The position numbers and the translations under genes are program-made. The notes under the pieces were generated by a model that was not told where the DNA came from, did not search any database, and worked only from the letters and a program-made list of their open reading frames with translations. DNA of 64,000 nucleotides, taken from the IMG/VR virus record IMGVR_UViG_3300037258_000375, positions 41,299-105,298 of that record, one strand, 5' to 3'. This DNA comes from a virus. Positions within the stretch are counted from its first letter, which is position 1; every line of letters starts with the position of its first letter. This document shows positions 24,839-33,622 of this stretch, piece after piece.

Positions 24839-25335
24839 GGAAGCTCCGTTCCTTTCGGAAAAAATAGCTGTGGTGCATCCGTGTACGCTTCGCGGACCGG
24901 ATGCACCGGATTCCCTGCTTTTGAACGACGGATGCAGTAGAGATCGCGATAGTTCAACATGTTCACCACGTCTCTATCCCGCGAAGTCATCCACTGCGAA
25001 AACGCATCCACATTATCACCCCACGCACACACAACGCTATGGGCCATCTTGGCTTCACGGTCGAGATGGGCTGTATTGTCTTCACCAATCGCAAGGCGGA
25101 ATCCGCCTTCACGCATAAGAAGCGTCTTCAGGTCTTTGGGATTGGTCGCGCGATAGGCGAAAAGATTGGTCACGACCAAACCGCAATAGCCCCACCGTTT
25201 CGCAAACCCCACACAGCGGCGGATTGTAGGATCGTCCGTCACATCGTCGGCAGTTGACGGATTGAGCATGATGAAGTTCACAACCCCGCCGTTGCCCATC
25301 CAGCTACGACGCAGTGTGTACCGGTGCTCGTTCAC
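24835..25335 (-). CDS. DUF1643-family protein
   Basis: 166 residues. FIMLNPSTADDVTDDPTIRRC near the N-terminus followed by WGYCGLVVTNLFAYRATNPKDL is diagnostic of DUF1643, widespread in phages and plasmids with unknown biochemical role. The second half (AWGDNVDAF, YCIRRSKAGNPVHP) also matches. Confidence 0.88.
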   Translation of the reverse strand: MNEHRYTLRRSWMGNGGVVNFIMLNPSTADDVTDDPTIRRCVGFAKRWGYCGLVVTNLFAYRATNPKDLKTLLMREGGFRLAIGEDNTAHLDREAKMAHSVVCAWGDNVDAFSQWMTSRDRDVVNMLNYRDLYCIRRSKAGNPVHPVREAYTDAPQLFFPKGTELP

Positions 25336-25766
25336 TTTTTTGACTCCTGGCCGCGCCGAAATGCTTCGCGAAGCCGTTCATTGAGCACCTCCGGCTTGAA
25401 AAAGCCGCTCTCGATATCAGGAAGGATCAAGTCTTTGATCTCCTCCGACACTTCCGGTTTCGGCGCGTCGTATCGCTCGTAGAGTCGATTTCCGCAGAAG
25501 ATCAGGATATCGACGAAACTTATGTCGCTTAATTCGCTCCATTGCGCCGTAAATTTATTCCACTCTTTGAGTGAGCGGGTATACCACGGTTCAGGCATCC
25601 GCTCCGCGTTTGGCGCGGTGCTCCAATTCTCTTTCTGCCAGCGCAAAGCATCGTAAAGAGCGCTTTCCGCAATCATCTTGTCGTGAAAATTATCCCTCAC
25701 TTCAGACAAGACCGCTCTCAACATTCCTTGGGGAACATAGACGTTTGGTTTTTTTGATTCACTCAT
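25332..25766 (-). CDS. Hypothetical protein next to helicase
   Basis: 144 residues, mainly helical (QGMLRAVLSEVRDNFHDKMI). It overlaps the DUF1643 gene and the helicase gene by 4 bases each. This tight coupling to dnaB might indicate a helicase-loading or accessory role, but there is no sequence motif for that. Confidence 0.6.
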   Translation of the reverse strand: MSESKKPNVYVPQGMLRAVLSEVRDNFHDKMIAESALYDALRWQKENWSTAPNAERMPEPWYTRSLKEWNKFTAQWSELSDISFVDILIFCGNRLYERYDAPKPEVSEEIKDLILPDIESGFFKPEVLNERLREAFRRGQESKK

Positions 25767-27232
25767 GCCACATCCTCCTCGTCGTCATTGCTCTGATAGG
25801 AAAGGTGCCCCTGGTAGTCTGGCGTCGGCTTCGCCCCGGAGCACCATAGCGCAGTTTTTGGGTCCTTCCAAAGAGCCACATTGCAGGGCACACCGAAACG
25901 CTGTTTGGGAATGATCCCCGCGCCTTCATCGGTGAAATGACCTTGCTCCTCGTCGTACTTCAAATGCAGCAGGAGAACAGTCGCGGCGTCGTTCTCGATC
26001 TGGCCACTCTCGCGAAGCCGGTCCATCGTCGGCAAGGTGCTCATACCACCAGACCGGCTCAACTGCGACAGGATGACATTGCGGCACTTCGTGCCCTTGA
26101 CGAGATCGGCGTTGCTTGTGCTCACACGTCCGATCTTCAGACGTGTGTCATCGTTCTTGTCCGCGTTCTTTACCTTCATGCGTTGGAGGTAGTCAATCGC
26201 GCTCAACTCAATTCCATGGCGGTGCATCGCTAGCCGTTGATGCGCCAGTTGCTCGTCGAGCGTCATGTTGCTGTTGTCGTAGATGAAAAGGTCCCACTCG
26301 GCCACTTGGTACTCCGCCCAGGTCAACTGATCTCGCTCGGCCTTTGTGGCCAGCCACGGCTTGATCGCTGCGGTATAGCGCACGTTGCCGACAATCGACC
26401 ACAGACGGCGCAGAAAATCATGCCGTGTTGGCTCAATCAAAAACAAAGCTGTGGGGTGACCCTTCGGACAGTTAGCGGCGACGATCTGTGCCAAGATGGT
26501 GGTCTTACCGACGCCTGAAAAACACCCGATAACAACTTGCTCGCCCTCTTGAATTCCACCTGTGGCATCGTCGATGGCAGGCACGCCGTAGCTGAATCCA
26601 GGAGATTGCGTCAATTGCGCTTGAGCGAGGAAACGGTCCATCACCTCTTGCGAAAGCTCGGCGGCAGAGACAAGGCCGCGTTGAATGCCGCCCGCGATGA
26701 TCCTCTCAAGCTCGGCGGCGTGCCACGTAGCCACGGAGAGCGCCGTCTCGGATTGATCCGCAGCTTTGGCGATAGTTAAACTCGAAAGACCCATGATCTG
26801 GCGCGCGAGGCTCTTGTCTTTCACGATGCGGATGTATTCCTCAATCACCGGGCGGCGCGGCATCCCTTCTGTGAGGGATGCAAGATAAGCGACTCCTCCA
26901 ATCGCCTCAATCTCCTTGTTGACCCGAAGCTCGTTAGCGAGCGTCACAATGTCAACCGCGTGATTGGCATCCATCAGGTCTTTCATGCGAAGAAAAATAC
27001 GCCGATGTGAATCCAATGAAAAGTCATCGGCTTTGAGTTTCTCGGATGCTTCGAGATATGCTTCATTGTCGAGTAAGATCGCACCGAGAATTGTTGTTTC
27101 CGCCTCAATGTTTGCGGGGAGCCCAACTTCAAGTGTGAGATCAGGTATGGAGTTGGAGTAATTCTCCCGCTTCTCTTCACGCGGCGGCTCCGGAGCTTTA
27201 TCTGGAACCCGATAGTTGTTAACGTCTTCCAC
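25763..27232 (-). CDS. dnaB: Replicative DNA helicase, DnaB-like
   Basis: 489 residues from GTG 27232 behind GGGGGAGATGAA. N-terminal DnaB domain (PANIEAETTILGAILLDNEA, ~40-140), linker, then RecA-like motor: Walker A CFSGVGKTTILAQ (~245), H1a/Walker B region ELSAIDYLQRMKV, SQLSRSGGMSTLP and the arginine-finger area near ENDAATVLLLH. Forms a hexamer unwinding DNA 5'-3' at the fork. With the initiator just upstream and the DnaN clamp it makes a phage replisome core. Confidence 0.95.
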   Translation of the reverse strand: MEDVNNYRVPDKAPEPPREEKRENYSNSIPDLTLEVGLPANIEAETTILGAILLDNEAYLEASEKLKADDFSLDSHRRIFLRMKDLMDANHAVDIVTLANELRVNKEIEAIGGVAYLASLTEGMPRRPVIEEYIRIVKDKSLARQIMGLSSLTIAKAADQSETALSVATWHAAELERIIAGGIQRGLVSAAELSQEVMDRFLAQAQLTQSPGFSYGVPAIDDATGGIQEGEQVVIGCFSGVGKTTILAQIVAANCPKGHPTALFLIEPTRHDFLRRLWSIVGNVRYTAAIKPWLATKAERDQLTWAEYQVAEWDLFIYDNSNMTLDEQLAHQRLAMHRHGIELSAIDYLQRMKVKNADKNDDTRLKIGRVSTSNADLVKGTKCRNVILSQLSRSGGMSTLPTMDRLRESGQIENDAATVLLLHLKYDEEQGHFTDEGAGIIPKQRFGVPCNVALWKDPKTALWCSGAKPTPDYQGHLSYQSNDDEEDVA

Positions 27233-27245
27233 TTCATCTCCCCCG

Positions 27246-28076
27246 TTACTTGTTTACAAATTTCATTTTTTCCAAAGGATCGGCTTTCTTTTTCTTTTTT
27301 TCTTTAGGCAAGTAACGCTGATCGGTGATCCAAAAACGGTTGATCGTCTCGCCGTCTTGCTTCGCCTGCTTCGCGGCCTGGAGAATGAAATCTGCGGCCA
27401 TCTTGAGATCGCCGCCTTCTTTCGCCAGCGCGCGGAATGCTTGTGCTGTGACGTCGCGTGTCCCGAAATCGGCGGGCACCCCGAGTTCTTCGTAGAACCA
27501 CGTGGCAAGTGCTATCTCTACGCCAGAGTCGGGATTGACTGGTTGAGTGGGGGGAGCGCTGCCGTTGTTCCCCTCTGCATCTGCTCTCTGCTTTCTGCCT
27601 CTGCTATGCGTAACGTTCGGGGGTACCGTTACGCCGTTACGCCGAACATCATCTTCTTTCCTTCGCTCCCGGAGCTTGCGCATCCGGTCGGCTGCGCCAT
27701 GATCGTAATCGCGGAAGCGCATGTAGTTCAACACAATGTAGCCACCATTCACGCGAGCCATACGTCGCCCGTCGTACTCCTGGCTCCGGCTCTCCGATTC
27801 CGGCTCCCCAAGCTGTCTGAGCGCCTTCAGACCCGCGTCTGGCTCGACCATGGCCCGCCGCACAATCCCCGGCCCCGAGGCCGGGACGAACCCGTACCAG
27901 CCTGGAGGAACCATAAAACCGGTCTCCTTCAAAGCATCCACTTCAAGCTGCGGAATAGGCGCATCAAACTCCTCCGGCTTCGCCATCAAGAGCGCCGTGA
28001 TGAAAATATCCCGTTGGTCTTTTTGCAGCCAAAGGGTCGAGTCGAGAATTCCAGTATCCAACTTAACGAAGGCCAT
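27246..28076 (-). CDS. Replication initiator/organizer-like protein
   Basis: 276 residues from ATG 28076 (GAGGCGGTTA in front). Start AFVKLDTGILDSTLWLQKDQ and RRMARVNGGYIVLNYMRFRD resemble phage replication-initiation proteins that carry an N-terminal winged helix. A disordered Pro/Asn-rich linker and a C-terminal helical domain follow (~195-260, FGTRDVTAQAFRALAKEGGD), then a Lys-rich tail. Immediately upstream of dnaB, the usual place for an initiator/loader. Confidence 0.7.
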   Translation of the reverse strand: MAFVKLDTGILDSTLWLQKDQRDIFITALLMAKPEEFDAPIPQLEVDALKETGFMVPPGWYGFVPASGPGIVRRAMVEPDAGLKALRQLGEPESESRSQEYDGRRMARVNGGYIVLNYMRFRDYDHGAADRMRKLRERRKEDDVRRNGVTVPPNVTHSRGRKQRADAEGNNGSAPPTQPVNPDSGVEIALATWFYEELGVPADFGTRDVTAQAFRALAKEGGDLKMAADFILQAAKQAKQDGETINRFWITDQRYLPKEKKKKKADPLEKMKFVNK

Positions 28077-28239
28077 TAACCGCCTCAAAAAAGACACACT
28101 TCTCCTGTCAGCGCAAGAGCCTTAAATTGCGTAGGAAGAATGCCGTTGATGATCCAAGCCTGAAGCTCGCGGGGCGGCTTTGGGACCGCCCCGGACCTTT
28201 TCAACGGCGAGGAATCGAGGAGCTACCCCGACACTGGCA

Positions 28240-28267
28240 ATGATAGCGGCCTTGAAATCGAAGTCAA
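28240..28267 (-). promoter_or_regulatory. Sigma70-type promoter for replication genes
   Basis: Minus-strand TTGACT (28262-28267), 16-base spacer, TATCAT (28240-28245). Points into the initiator-dnaB operon, leaving a leader of about 160 bases. The same TATCAT hexamer appears in other promoters of this window. Confidence 0.7.
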
Positions 28268-28323
28268 GCGGTTTTCCACAAAAAGTGGGTGTGGAGAATC
28301 AGGAAAACTACTACCGTTGTCTG

Positions 28324-28363
28324 CAAAACAAAAGCCCGATCATCGGGGGAGAGATCGGGCCTT
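28324..28363 (-). terminator. Rho-independent terminator after Bet/RecT
   Basis: Perfect 8-bp stem GCCCGATC/GATCGGGC (28334-28341 with 28353-28360). On the minus strand it is followed by a T-rich run (TTTTGTTTT), placed about 100 bases after the Bet/RecT stop. Confidence 0.8.
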
Positions 28364-28464
28364 CGTTGGGGGCGCACTCCCTCGGAGGAAAGAACGCGCA
28401 ACCCGGCGCTGCACCGCGCCATTCGACTATTGAAGAATAAACCGCGCTCTCTGTCAAGCGGAAA

Positions 28465-29586
28465 CTATGGCCGGTCGAACAACCCCTCCGGGTCCGAAGG
28501 AATAGAACCGTCACTCTCTGCTTCTTTCGGTCCGAAGTTCTTGAGCAGAGTGTCGAGGATGAGTTGAAATTGGTCCTGCCGGATATGAGGCCGATGCTGA
28601 ATCTCGAACTCACGGTCGAGCATATCTTTCACTTTCTGATCTCCCTCAGCGCCCTTCAATCCGAGCTTCTCTTCGATTCCCTTCATCTGAAGAAACTCGT
28701 TGAACGAGATGTGAATCTTGGGATCATGTCCCTCGTAGTTATCCCAAATCTCACGCGTCTTCTTCTTCCCTCCAGGTTTATTTTTTGGATTCAGCTTACA
28801 GTCGTCAGTGTGGCCGTTCGTCTTGCGACACTCCGCGCAGATCGTGGATTCATTCTGCTGCGTGCCTTCCTTGCCGTGGCCGCGATTGGGCTCGCTCGAC
28901 GTCTTCATGGTGCCGAGTTCACGCTTGGTCTTGTCCTGCTTCGGCGGCTCCGCTTGCGGAGGCAGATACTGTGGACTGTCGGCGTGCTGCATCTCCTCAT
29001 CGACATAGATGCCGCCAAGCTCTTCTGGCCAGCCCTTGCGCAAGGCGAGCGCCTCGGCGCACTTTGTCAACTGGTTGACCGGCATCTTCTCCCACATTGA
29101 ATTGGGAACTGGCTTATTGCTCTCGTCTTTACGTGTTTGCACAAACTCGCGGTAGTAAGCTGTTGCCGAAAATTCATGCCACGTGTTCGAAAGCAAGTGA
29201 AACTTCTTCACGTGCATCGTGATGCGCATCGTCTCCGATCCAGCGCCCTCAATGATTGCCGGTTTATCGGATGGCATGTACACGCCGGTACGATTCGCGA
29301 TGGAGCGATAACCGTCGATCCCCGTCTGAATCGTCATCTTCTCTTCGTAGCCGCCCTTGCCGCCATTCAAAGATGAATTCCACGACCGACGCTTCACCGC
29401 GTGAATCTGGCGCTGCAATGGGTCCAGATGTCGGACGCGCGCGACATAGCAGAAGAGTTGAAACTCTTCCGCGTTTAGGCCCGGAGCCACGGTTTTGGCG
29501 ACGAGATCGAGTGAGTCTTCCCAGGCGTTCCTCGGGATGATCGCAGCCGGTTGCTGCGGTATGACTGCAAGGTTTGATTCAGGCAT
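28465..29586 (-). CDS. Bet/RecT-family single-strand annealing protein
   Basis: 373 residues from ATG 29586 (ACGGAGGGGAATA). Residues ~25-190 match the Bet core: LNAEEFQLFCYVARVRHLDP, LQRQIHAVKRR, KMTIQTGIDGYRSIANRTG and NQLTKCAEALALRKGWPEEL. The C-terminal 150 residues are an extra charged region with a Cys pair (CAECRKTNGHTDDC) that may bind zinc. It anneals complementary DNA strands during phage recombination, likely with the nuclease at 30.1 kb. Confidence 0.92.
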   Translation of the reverse strand: MPESNLAVIPQQPAAIIPRNAWEDSLDLVAKTVAPGLNAEEFQLFCYVARVRHLDPLQRQIHAVKRRSWNSSLNGGKGGYEEKMTIQTGIDGYRSIANRTGVYMPSDKPAIIEGAGSETMRITMHVKKFHLLSNTWHEFSATAYYREFVQTRKDESNKPVPNSMWEKMPVNQLTKCAEALALRKGWPEELGGIYVDEEMQHADSPQYLPPQAEPPKQDKTKRELGTMKTSSEPNRGHGKEGTQQNESTICAECRKTNGHTDDCKLNPKNKPGGKKKTREIWDNYEGHDPKIHISFNEFLQMKGIEEKLGLKGAEGDQKVKDMLDREFEIQHRPHIRQDQFQLILDTLLKNFGPKEAESDGSIPSDPEGLFDRP

Positions 29587-29602
29587 TATTCCCCTCCGTG
29601 TG

Positions 29603-29854
29603 TTATGCGTCCAGCGGCATATCTGGAACTTGCTTGCCGAATTGTTCCTGGTAGACACGCATGGCGCGTGCGTGGGCTCGGGCGGTTTCCACAATAGCCT
29701 CGGAAGCCCCCGACGCTTCCGCTAAAGCCGCCCAAGCTTCCACCGCTGCCGGAGCAGCGATGTCCTTACCTCGAATCAAGAACACCGGTTCATCAGCCGG
29801 GATTATGCCTTCCGGGTCTTGGATGCGTTCGTAGTCTTTACGCGCGTGCTTCAT
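29603..29854 (-). CDS. Hypothetical protein
   Basis: 83 residues: EGIIPADEPVFLIRGKDIAAPAAVEAWAAL is a pattern common in small phage proteins next to recombination genes. Ala-rich helical C-terminus. Overlaps the following gene by 4 bases. Confidence 0.6.
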   Translation of the reverse strand: MKHARKDYERIQDPEGIIPADEPVFLIRGKDIAAPAAVEAWAALAEASGASEAIVETARAHARAMRVYQEQFGKQVPDMPLDA

Positions 29855-30099
29855 AACCTCTCCATTTCTCGTTCGATGATTCTCGAACCTTCAATTTCTT
29901 CGTGCGTAATCATACAGCCGAGGTCTCGGAAAATTGAGTTGCAACACCTGAATAAGATCGCCCGCGCTTCCAAATTCGACCCCGCCTCTACACGGTCCAT
30001 GTCTATGTCGAACTGCTTCTTGATGTAGACACACGCATTGTGCAGCATACCCAAAGCTACCAATTGACCGGGCGAAGCCGACGCAGACAAATCATTCAT
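29851..30099 (-). CDS. Hypothetical helical protein
   Basis: 82 residues from ATG 30099 (GTGAGAATCGCT). Two helical halves with a Cys pair (FRCCNSIFRDLGCMI). Acidic C-terminus. Lies between the annealing protein and the nuclease, so probably part of the recombination operon. Confidence 0.55.
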   Translation of the reverse strand: MNDLSASASPGQLVALGMLHNACVYIKKQFDIDMDRVEAGSNLEARAILFRCCNSIFRDLGCMITHEEIEGSRIIEREMERL

Positions 30100-30113
30100 A
30101 GCGATTCTCACTG

Positions 30114-31157
30114 TTACGGGACGGGCACTTGCGCTGTGATCTGCACCAGCTTCGGTTTCTTCGAGTACGGGCAGATGTCGAACCAGCCGCACCACTTCTG
30201 CGAGCATCCCCACCAACTCTGGTTCGCAGGAACAAATACCCCGGTCTTCATTGCGTGAATCAGATTGGTGAAGCGATTGAGAAACACATTCACGTCGTCC
30301 AAATCCCGGTGAGTTGCCGTGGGGACATACTTCACGGTCGGCTTCGCCGCATTCGTGCGTATGAGGTAATCGAGAACCAGCTTGTCGGGGAGCTTACCGT
30401 CAACAACGTAGCTGGCAGTCGCATAGGCCGTGAGTTGTTCCGACTCGTCGGCGGCTCCAGCCCTCGTGCCACCGTCCATAAACGAAGGGGTAGGAGATTT
30501 CGAGGAAGTCTTTGTGTCGCGGATCACCAGAGTCTGGCCGATGATCTCTTGAATATCTTGCTCTCCCACGAAGTCGATGCCGGTGCGCGCCACTGCGTTC
30601 AATGCGGTCGCTTGGCCATGCAGGAGCTTCGTGCTGAATTTATCTCCGGACTCATCTCCGGCCTTGTGAAGCTCCTTGGCCCTGCCGCGCAGGAATGCAT
30701 CCATGTTGATCGAGAACTTGCGGCGTGTACGCACAGCCTGGATGTTCGGGGCAGCCTCGTCATGGTGAAGACCGGAGAGGCAGACAGCCTTGTCTTTGGC
30801 GTCGCCGAGAACGTCCTTCAGAGACTTGCCCTCGGCCTTTTCGTCAGCATCGAGTTCGATAGGCTCGTTCTTCTGCTCTTCCTCGAACTTGGTTGCTGAA
30901 ATATCGAGCACATCTTTGCGAGCCAAAAGCTCGCCAGTCTCGATCTTGTGGTCGAGATCGCGAGTCACAGATTCATCGGTGGACTTGCCGACCAGGAGAA
31001 AAGCGTTCGGTGGGCGTTTGATGCCCAGCAGGTACCGGAAAATATAGCGCTGACCGCAATCGTTGGCCATATTGACACCGGAAACGTGAATCTGTTGACG
31101 CTGTTTGCTCTTGGAGATGAGGTCCCGCATATCAGGGACGATGGGATCGTGCGGCAT
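30114..31157 (-). CDS. PD-(D/E)XK exonuclease, RecB/Cas4-like with probable Fe-S cluster
   Basis: 347 residues from ATG 31157 (TGGAG site); a GTG at 31178 is an alternative. An early Cys (ANDCGQRYIFRYLLG) plus three C-terminal Cys (WWGCSQKWCGWFDICPY) give the C-Xn-C-x4-C-x5-C layout of AddB/Cas4-type 4Fe-4S nucleases. Between them are the nuclease motifs FVGEQDIQEIIG, VIRDTKTSSKSP (D-x-K) and SEQLTAYATAS (motif QxxxY). It would process DNA ends for the Bet/RecT annealing protein. Confidence 0.85.
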   Translation of the reverse strand: MPHDPIVPDMRDLISKSKQRQQIHVSGVNMANDCGQRYIFRYLLGIKRPPNAFLLVGKSTDESVTRDLDHKIETGELLARKDVLDISATKFEEEQKNEPIELDADEKAEGKSLKDVLGDAKDKAVCLSGLHHDEAAPNIQAVRTRRKFSINMDAFLRGRAKELHKAGDESGDKFSTKLLHGQATALNAVARTGIDFVGEQDIQEIIGQTLVIRDTKTSSKSPTPSFMDGGTRAGAADESEQLTAYATASYVVDGKLPDKLVLDYLIRTNAAKPTVKYVPTATHRDLDDVNVFLNRFTNLIHAMKTGVFVPANQSWWGCSQKWCGWFDICPYSKKPKLVQITAQVPVP

Positions 31158-31178
31158 TGGTGGGGCTCCATTTGGCAC

Positions 31179-31207
31179 TGGACTAGCAGCGACTTTCCGC
31201 CTATCAT
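31179..31207 (+). promoter_or_regulatory. Promoter fused to start codon (leaderless type)
   Basis: TGGACT (31179-31184), 17-base spacer, TATCAT (31202-31207), then six bases and the ATG of the gene at 31214. Transcription would start at or next to the start codon. Confidence 0.55.
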
Positions 31208-31213
31208 ACGCTC

Positions 31214-31426
31214 ATGAAGGCCGCAAATAAAGCAGCAAAACCAGCAGAAAAACTGACGAAGGCTGATCCGGATTTTTACCGCAAAATTGCCAAGATCGCT
31301 GGCCGTAAACTTAAACGCAAAAGAGGTAACAAGTATTTCTCGGAACTAGCCAAAAAGAGCCATCCACGAAAGGTCTACAACGGCGGTCGCCCCAAAAAGA
31401 AATCTGCTAGTAAGACGAAGCCTTAA
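31214..31426 (+). CDS. Small basic protein on the opposite strand
   Basis: 70 residues, about one third Lys/Arg (KIAGRKLKRKRGNKYF; NGGRPKKKSASK, AT-hook-like GGRPKKK). The only + strand gene between 9.3 and 41 kb, with its own leaderless promoter. It converges on the next gene (4-base overlap). Small basic phage proteins of this kind often bind DNA or host RNA polymerase. Confidence 0.65.
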   Translation: MKAANKAAKPAEKLTKADPDFYRKIAKIAGRKLKRKRGNKYFSELAKKSHPRKVYNGGRPKKKSASKTKP

Positions 31427-32019
31427 TCAATCGTCATTGCCAACTTTTGTACGGACATATCCATCGATCCAAAACTAGCTCTGCGCGCCAAAAAGTTGAT
31501 AACTGCTTTGGTCTTTTTCTCTAGGTTGCCCTCAGTCGAATCGATGACCTTCTTCAACTCTTCCTTCGCTAACCAGAATCCAGGAAGGAACCAGATTTCC
31601 CAAAATCTCCCATCTGTGCCGCGCTTAGATCGTAGACAGTGAAACCCCCACCTTGTCAATTTTTCCGCTTCACTCTTGTATCTGAGCGGGGTATAGTCAT
31701 AGCCGCACAAGTGCTGGATAGATATGCTCGGCTCATGCCAATTCGGTAAAGGCTCGAAATCATCGAGCTTGAGTGCGGTTTGCGCTTCCTGATGTTTACG
31801 CCAGAACGGCTCCATGCCCTCGTCTGTTACCGGAGGTGGAGGTGTAAGTTTATTCGATTTAACCAGCCGTCCATTTTGGCTTACAGTCACCCATCCTGTT
31901 CCGTTCGAGGCGGACTCCATCATGGTGACCTCGGCTGGCGTCAAGCCAGTGAACTCCGCTTTGCCAGCCCCATAGCTAGATAGTCTGACACGCTCTTCTT
32001 TTTTGTCTTCCAGGCTCAT
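31423..32019 (-). CDS. Hypothetical protein
   Basis: 198 residues from ATG 32019 (GGGGAGACAGA). Contains CGYDYTPLRYKSEAEKLTRWGF and a Trp/Phe-rich strand block (GRFWEIWFLPGFWLAKEELK) like winged-helix phage regulators. No named family. Confidence 0.6.
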   Translation of the reverse strand: MSLEDKKEERVRLSSYGAGKAEFTGLTPAEVTMMESASNGTGWVTVSQNGRLVKSNKLTPPPPVTDEGMEPFWRKHQEAQTALKLDDFEPLPNWHEPSISIQHLCGYDYTPLRYKSEAEKLTRWGFHCLRSKRGTDGRFWEIWFLPGFWLAKEELKKVIDSTEGNLEKKTKAVINFLARRASFGSMDMSVQKLAMTID

Positions 32020-32081
32020 TCTGTCTCCCCGACACGAACACTTAGCAAATAAACACACTGCAAATTTTGAGCACTTCCTTG

Positions 32082-32519
32082 TCACTTCTCTGGCTGGATT
32101 CTGAATTTCACTCCACGGTCATGAAGCTCTTTCTTCGACAGGTAATCGCATACATCGTTCTCGTCACGAGGTACCCAGGTGAGTTGCGCCCTGTGCTTGA
32201 GCTTAGCCCACAGCGTTCGCGCCTTCTCGTAAAACGGTAGATATAGGCCACCGTTCACGTTCCATGTGCCGTTTATCTGGTTGATGACGAGCTTCGAGTC
32301 CCCGCGTATGATCGCTACACCTGGATGCTTGAGTATCTCCGTCGCCACGGCGATGAAAGCTGAGTATTCGCTGACGTTATTTGAGATATGCTTACCGTGA
32401 CCGATGTACCCACCTTTCTCAAAAACCGTTACGCCATCTACGCGAACGACTCCTCCCCATGCGCCATGCCCCCCTGGATTGACCGGCTCCGCGACGCCAT
32501 CGAACCAAGCTTCAATCAT
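32082..32519 (-). CDS. rnhA: Ribonuclease H (type I)
   Basis: 145 residues from ATG 32519, about the size of RNase HI. Catalytic carboxylates are recognisable: Asp7 in AWFDGVAEP, Glu in NNVSEYSAF (~residue 53), Asp in IIRGDSKLVINQ (~76) and Asp near NDVCDYLS. It cleaves RNA in RNA-DNA hybrids, for example removing primers, and belongs with the replication/recombination genes here. Confidence 0.9.
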   Translation of the reverse strand: MIEAWFDGVAEPVNPGGHGAWGGVVRVDGVTVFEKGGYIGHGKHISNNVSEYSAFIAVATEILKHPGVAIIRGDSKLVINQINGTWNVNGGLYLPFYEKARTLWAKLKHRAQLTWVPRDENDVCDYLSKKELHDRGVKFRIQPEK

Positions 32520-32916
32520 GATCCTTTTGACCTCCGATCTCTTCGGCAACTGTGATGCAATGGTCTTCCTTGTTCGTATCGGCTCCCCAGGCCCCATCTC
32601 GAATTCTTTGCTCGATGCCTCGCTCCGCTCCGGTGAACCCGAACAGGCCAGCGATAGCACTCACGGCTATCGGGTTCGGATAGAGCGTTTCAGACGGAAT
32701 CGAAATGGAAAGGTGCCGAACGAGTTTGTCCGGGTACTCCTTCACTTTTGTGAACGTGAACACGCAGCGATAGGTATTTAACTGGGTGACGAAGTTTGGG
32801 TTGCCGCCAGGGATGGGATCGCCAGTATCCGGTTCGTAAATGTGACCTTGTGCATATTCCAACACCTTCTCAACTTTCGCAACCGCCTCATCGTCAATTA
32901 CTAAAACTCTCGCCAT
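32512..32916 (-). CDS. Hypothetical protein
   Basis: 134 residues overlapping the RNase H start by 8 bases. Alpha/beta mixture (YRCVFTFTKVKEYPDKLVRH; SAIAGLFGFTGAERGIEQRI). No family recognised; probably translated with rnhA. Confidence 0.6.
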   Translation of the reverse strand: MARVLVIDDEAVAKVEKVLEYAQGHIYEPDTGDPIPGGNPNFVTQLNTYRCVFTFTKVKEYPDKLVRHLSISIPSETLYPNPIAVSAIAGLFGFTGAERGIEQRIRDGAWGADTNKEDHCITVAEEIGGQKDHD

Positions 32917-32922
32917 ACTGCC

Positions 32923-33375
32923 TCACTTTGTCTCGATGCTCGCCTTGAGTTTGTCGTACCGTTCTCTCCACGATAGATCGGCATCCACTTCCGAATAGAT
33001 CACGGTGGGGAGGAACGGCTCAACACCGGAGGCGCGCTCAACTATCGCTTCCGCCGCCTTGCCGACGCTGATCTCACCATCCGCGAGCAGTGTCATGATG
33101 TCGCGAAACTTCTCGTGTTTCAAGTCCTGGAAGACGTCGGAAGCGCAAACGTGTTTCCAGTTTTCGGACTCGCGCTGATAGAGCTTGCGAGCGTATTCGT
33201 CACGCTCCGTCTTCAGATTCGCAGCCATATCGGCAAATTTGGACGCAAACAACTTCGGCAAATATTGGCCGAGACTCTCCCGGTGACCATCTGGATGTTG
33301 GACCTGGGTTGTATCGAAGAAACAGACTACGTCGTCGTAGCTCATCAGATATGGAGCCTTCGGCTTGTCGCTCAT
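32923..33375 (-). CDS. Hypothetical protein
   Basis: 150 residues. Helical centre (ASKFADMAANLKTERDEYAR) and an acidic C-terminal part. Overlaps the upstream gene by 4 bases. Confidence 0.6.
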   Translation of the reverse strand: MSDKPKAPYLMSYDDVVCFFDTTQVQHPDGHRESLGQYLPKLFASKFADMAANLKTERDEYARKLYQRESENWKHVCASDVFQDLKHEKFRDIMTLLADGEISVGKAAEAIVERASGVEPFLPTVIYSEVDADLSWRERYDKLKASIETK

Positions 33376-33617
33376 GGCTTCTGTTCCTCCGGTTTTCCGA
33401 CGTTCGTCATCACCACGCCAGACGGCGGTTTCACTTCCACAAGACGCCTGCGCCAGACGAGCGTACCGGTGATCTTTTCGGCATCGCGAGACTCTTCTAC
33501 GAACTCCAGTTCCGGAGGATCGTCCGGAAGTCGGACATCGATATATTCCCCCGGTGTAACCAGCACGACCGTCCCCGGAGGCAGAGAAGCATTGGCGCGG
33601 AGTTTCGGGAAAGTCAT
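33372..33617 (-). CDS. Hypothetical beta-rich protein
   Basis: 81 residues, short beta strands (VVLVTPGEYIDVRLPDD; GTLVWRRRLVEVKPPSGVVM) resembling a small barrel. Unknown role. Confidence 0.55.
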   Translation of the reverse strand: MTFPKLRANASLPPGTVVLVTPGEYIDVRLPDDPPELEFVEESRDAEKITGTLVWRRRLVEVKPPSGVVMTNVGKPEEQKP

Positions 33618-33622
33618 GTGCT

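Larger units (their letters stand above)
28098..28464. other. Regulatory gap between replication and recombination operons
   Basis: About 370 non-coding bases. Contains a promoter firing toward the initiator and helicase genes (28240-28267) and a terminator for the Bet/RecT operon (28324-28363), each annotated separately. The remainder shows no coding potential. Confidence 0.7.
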
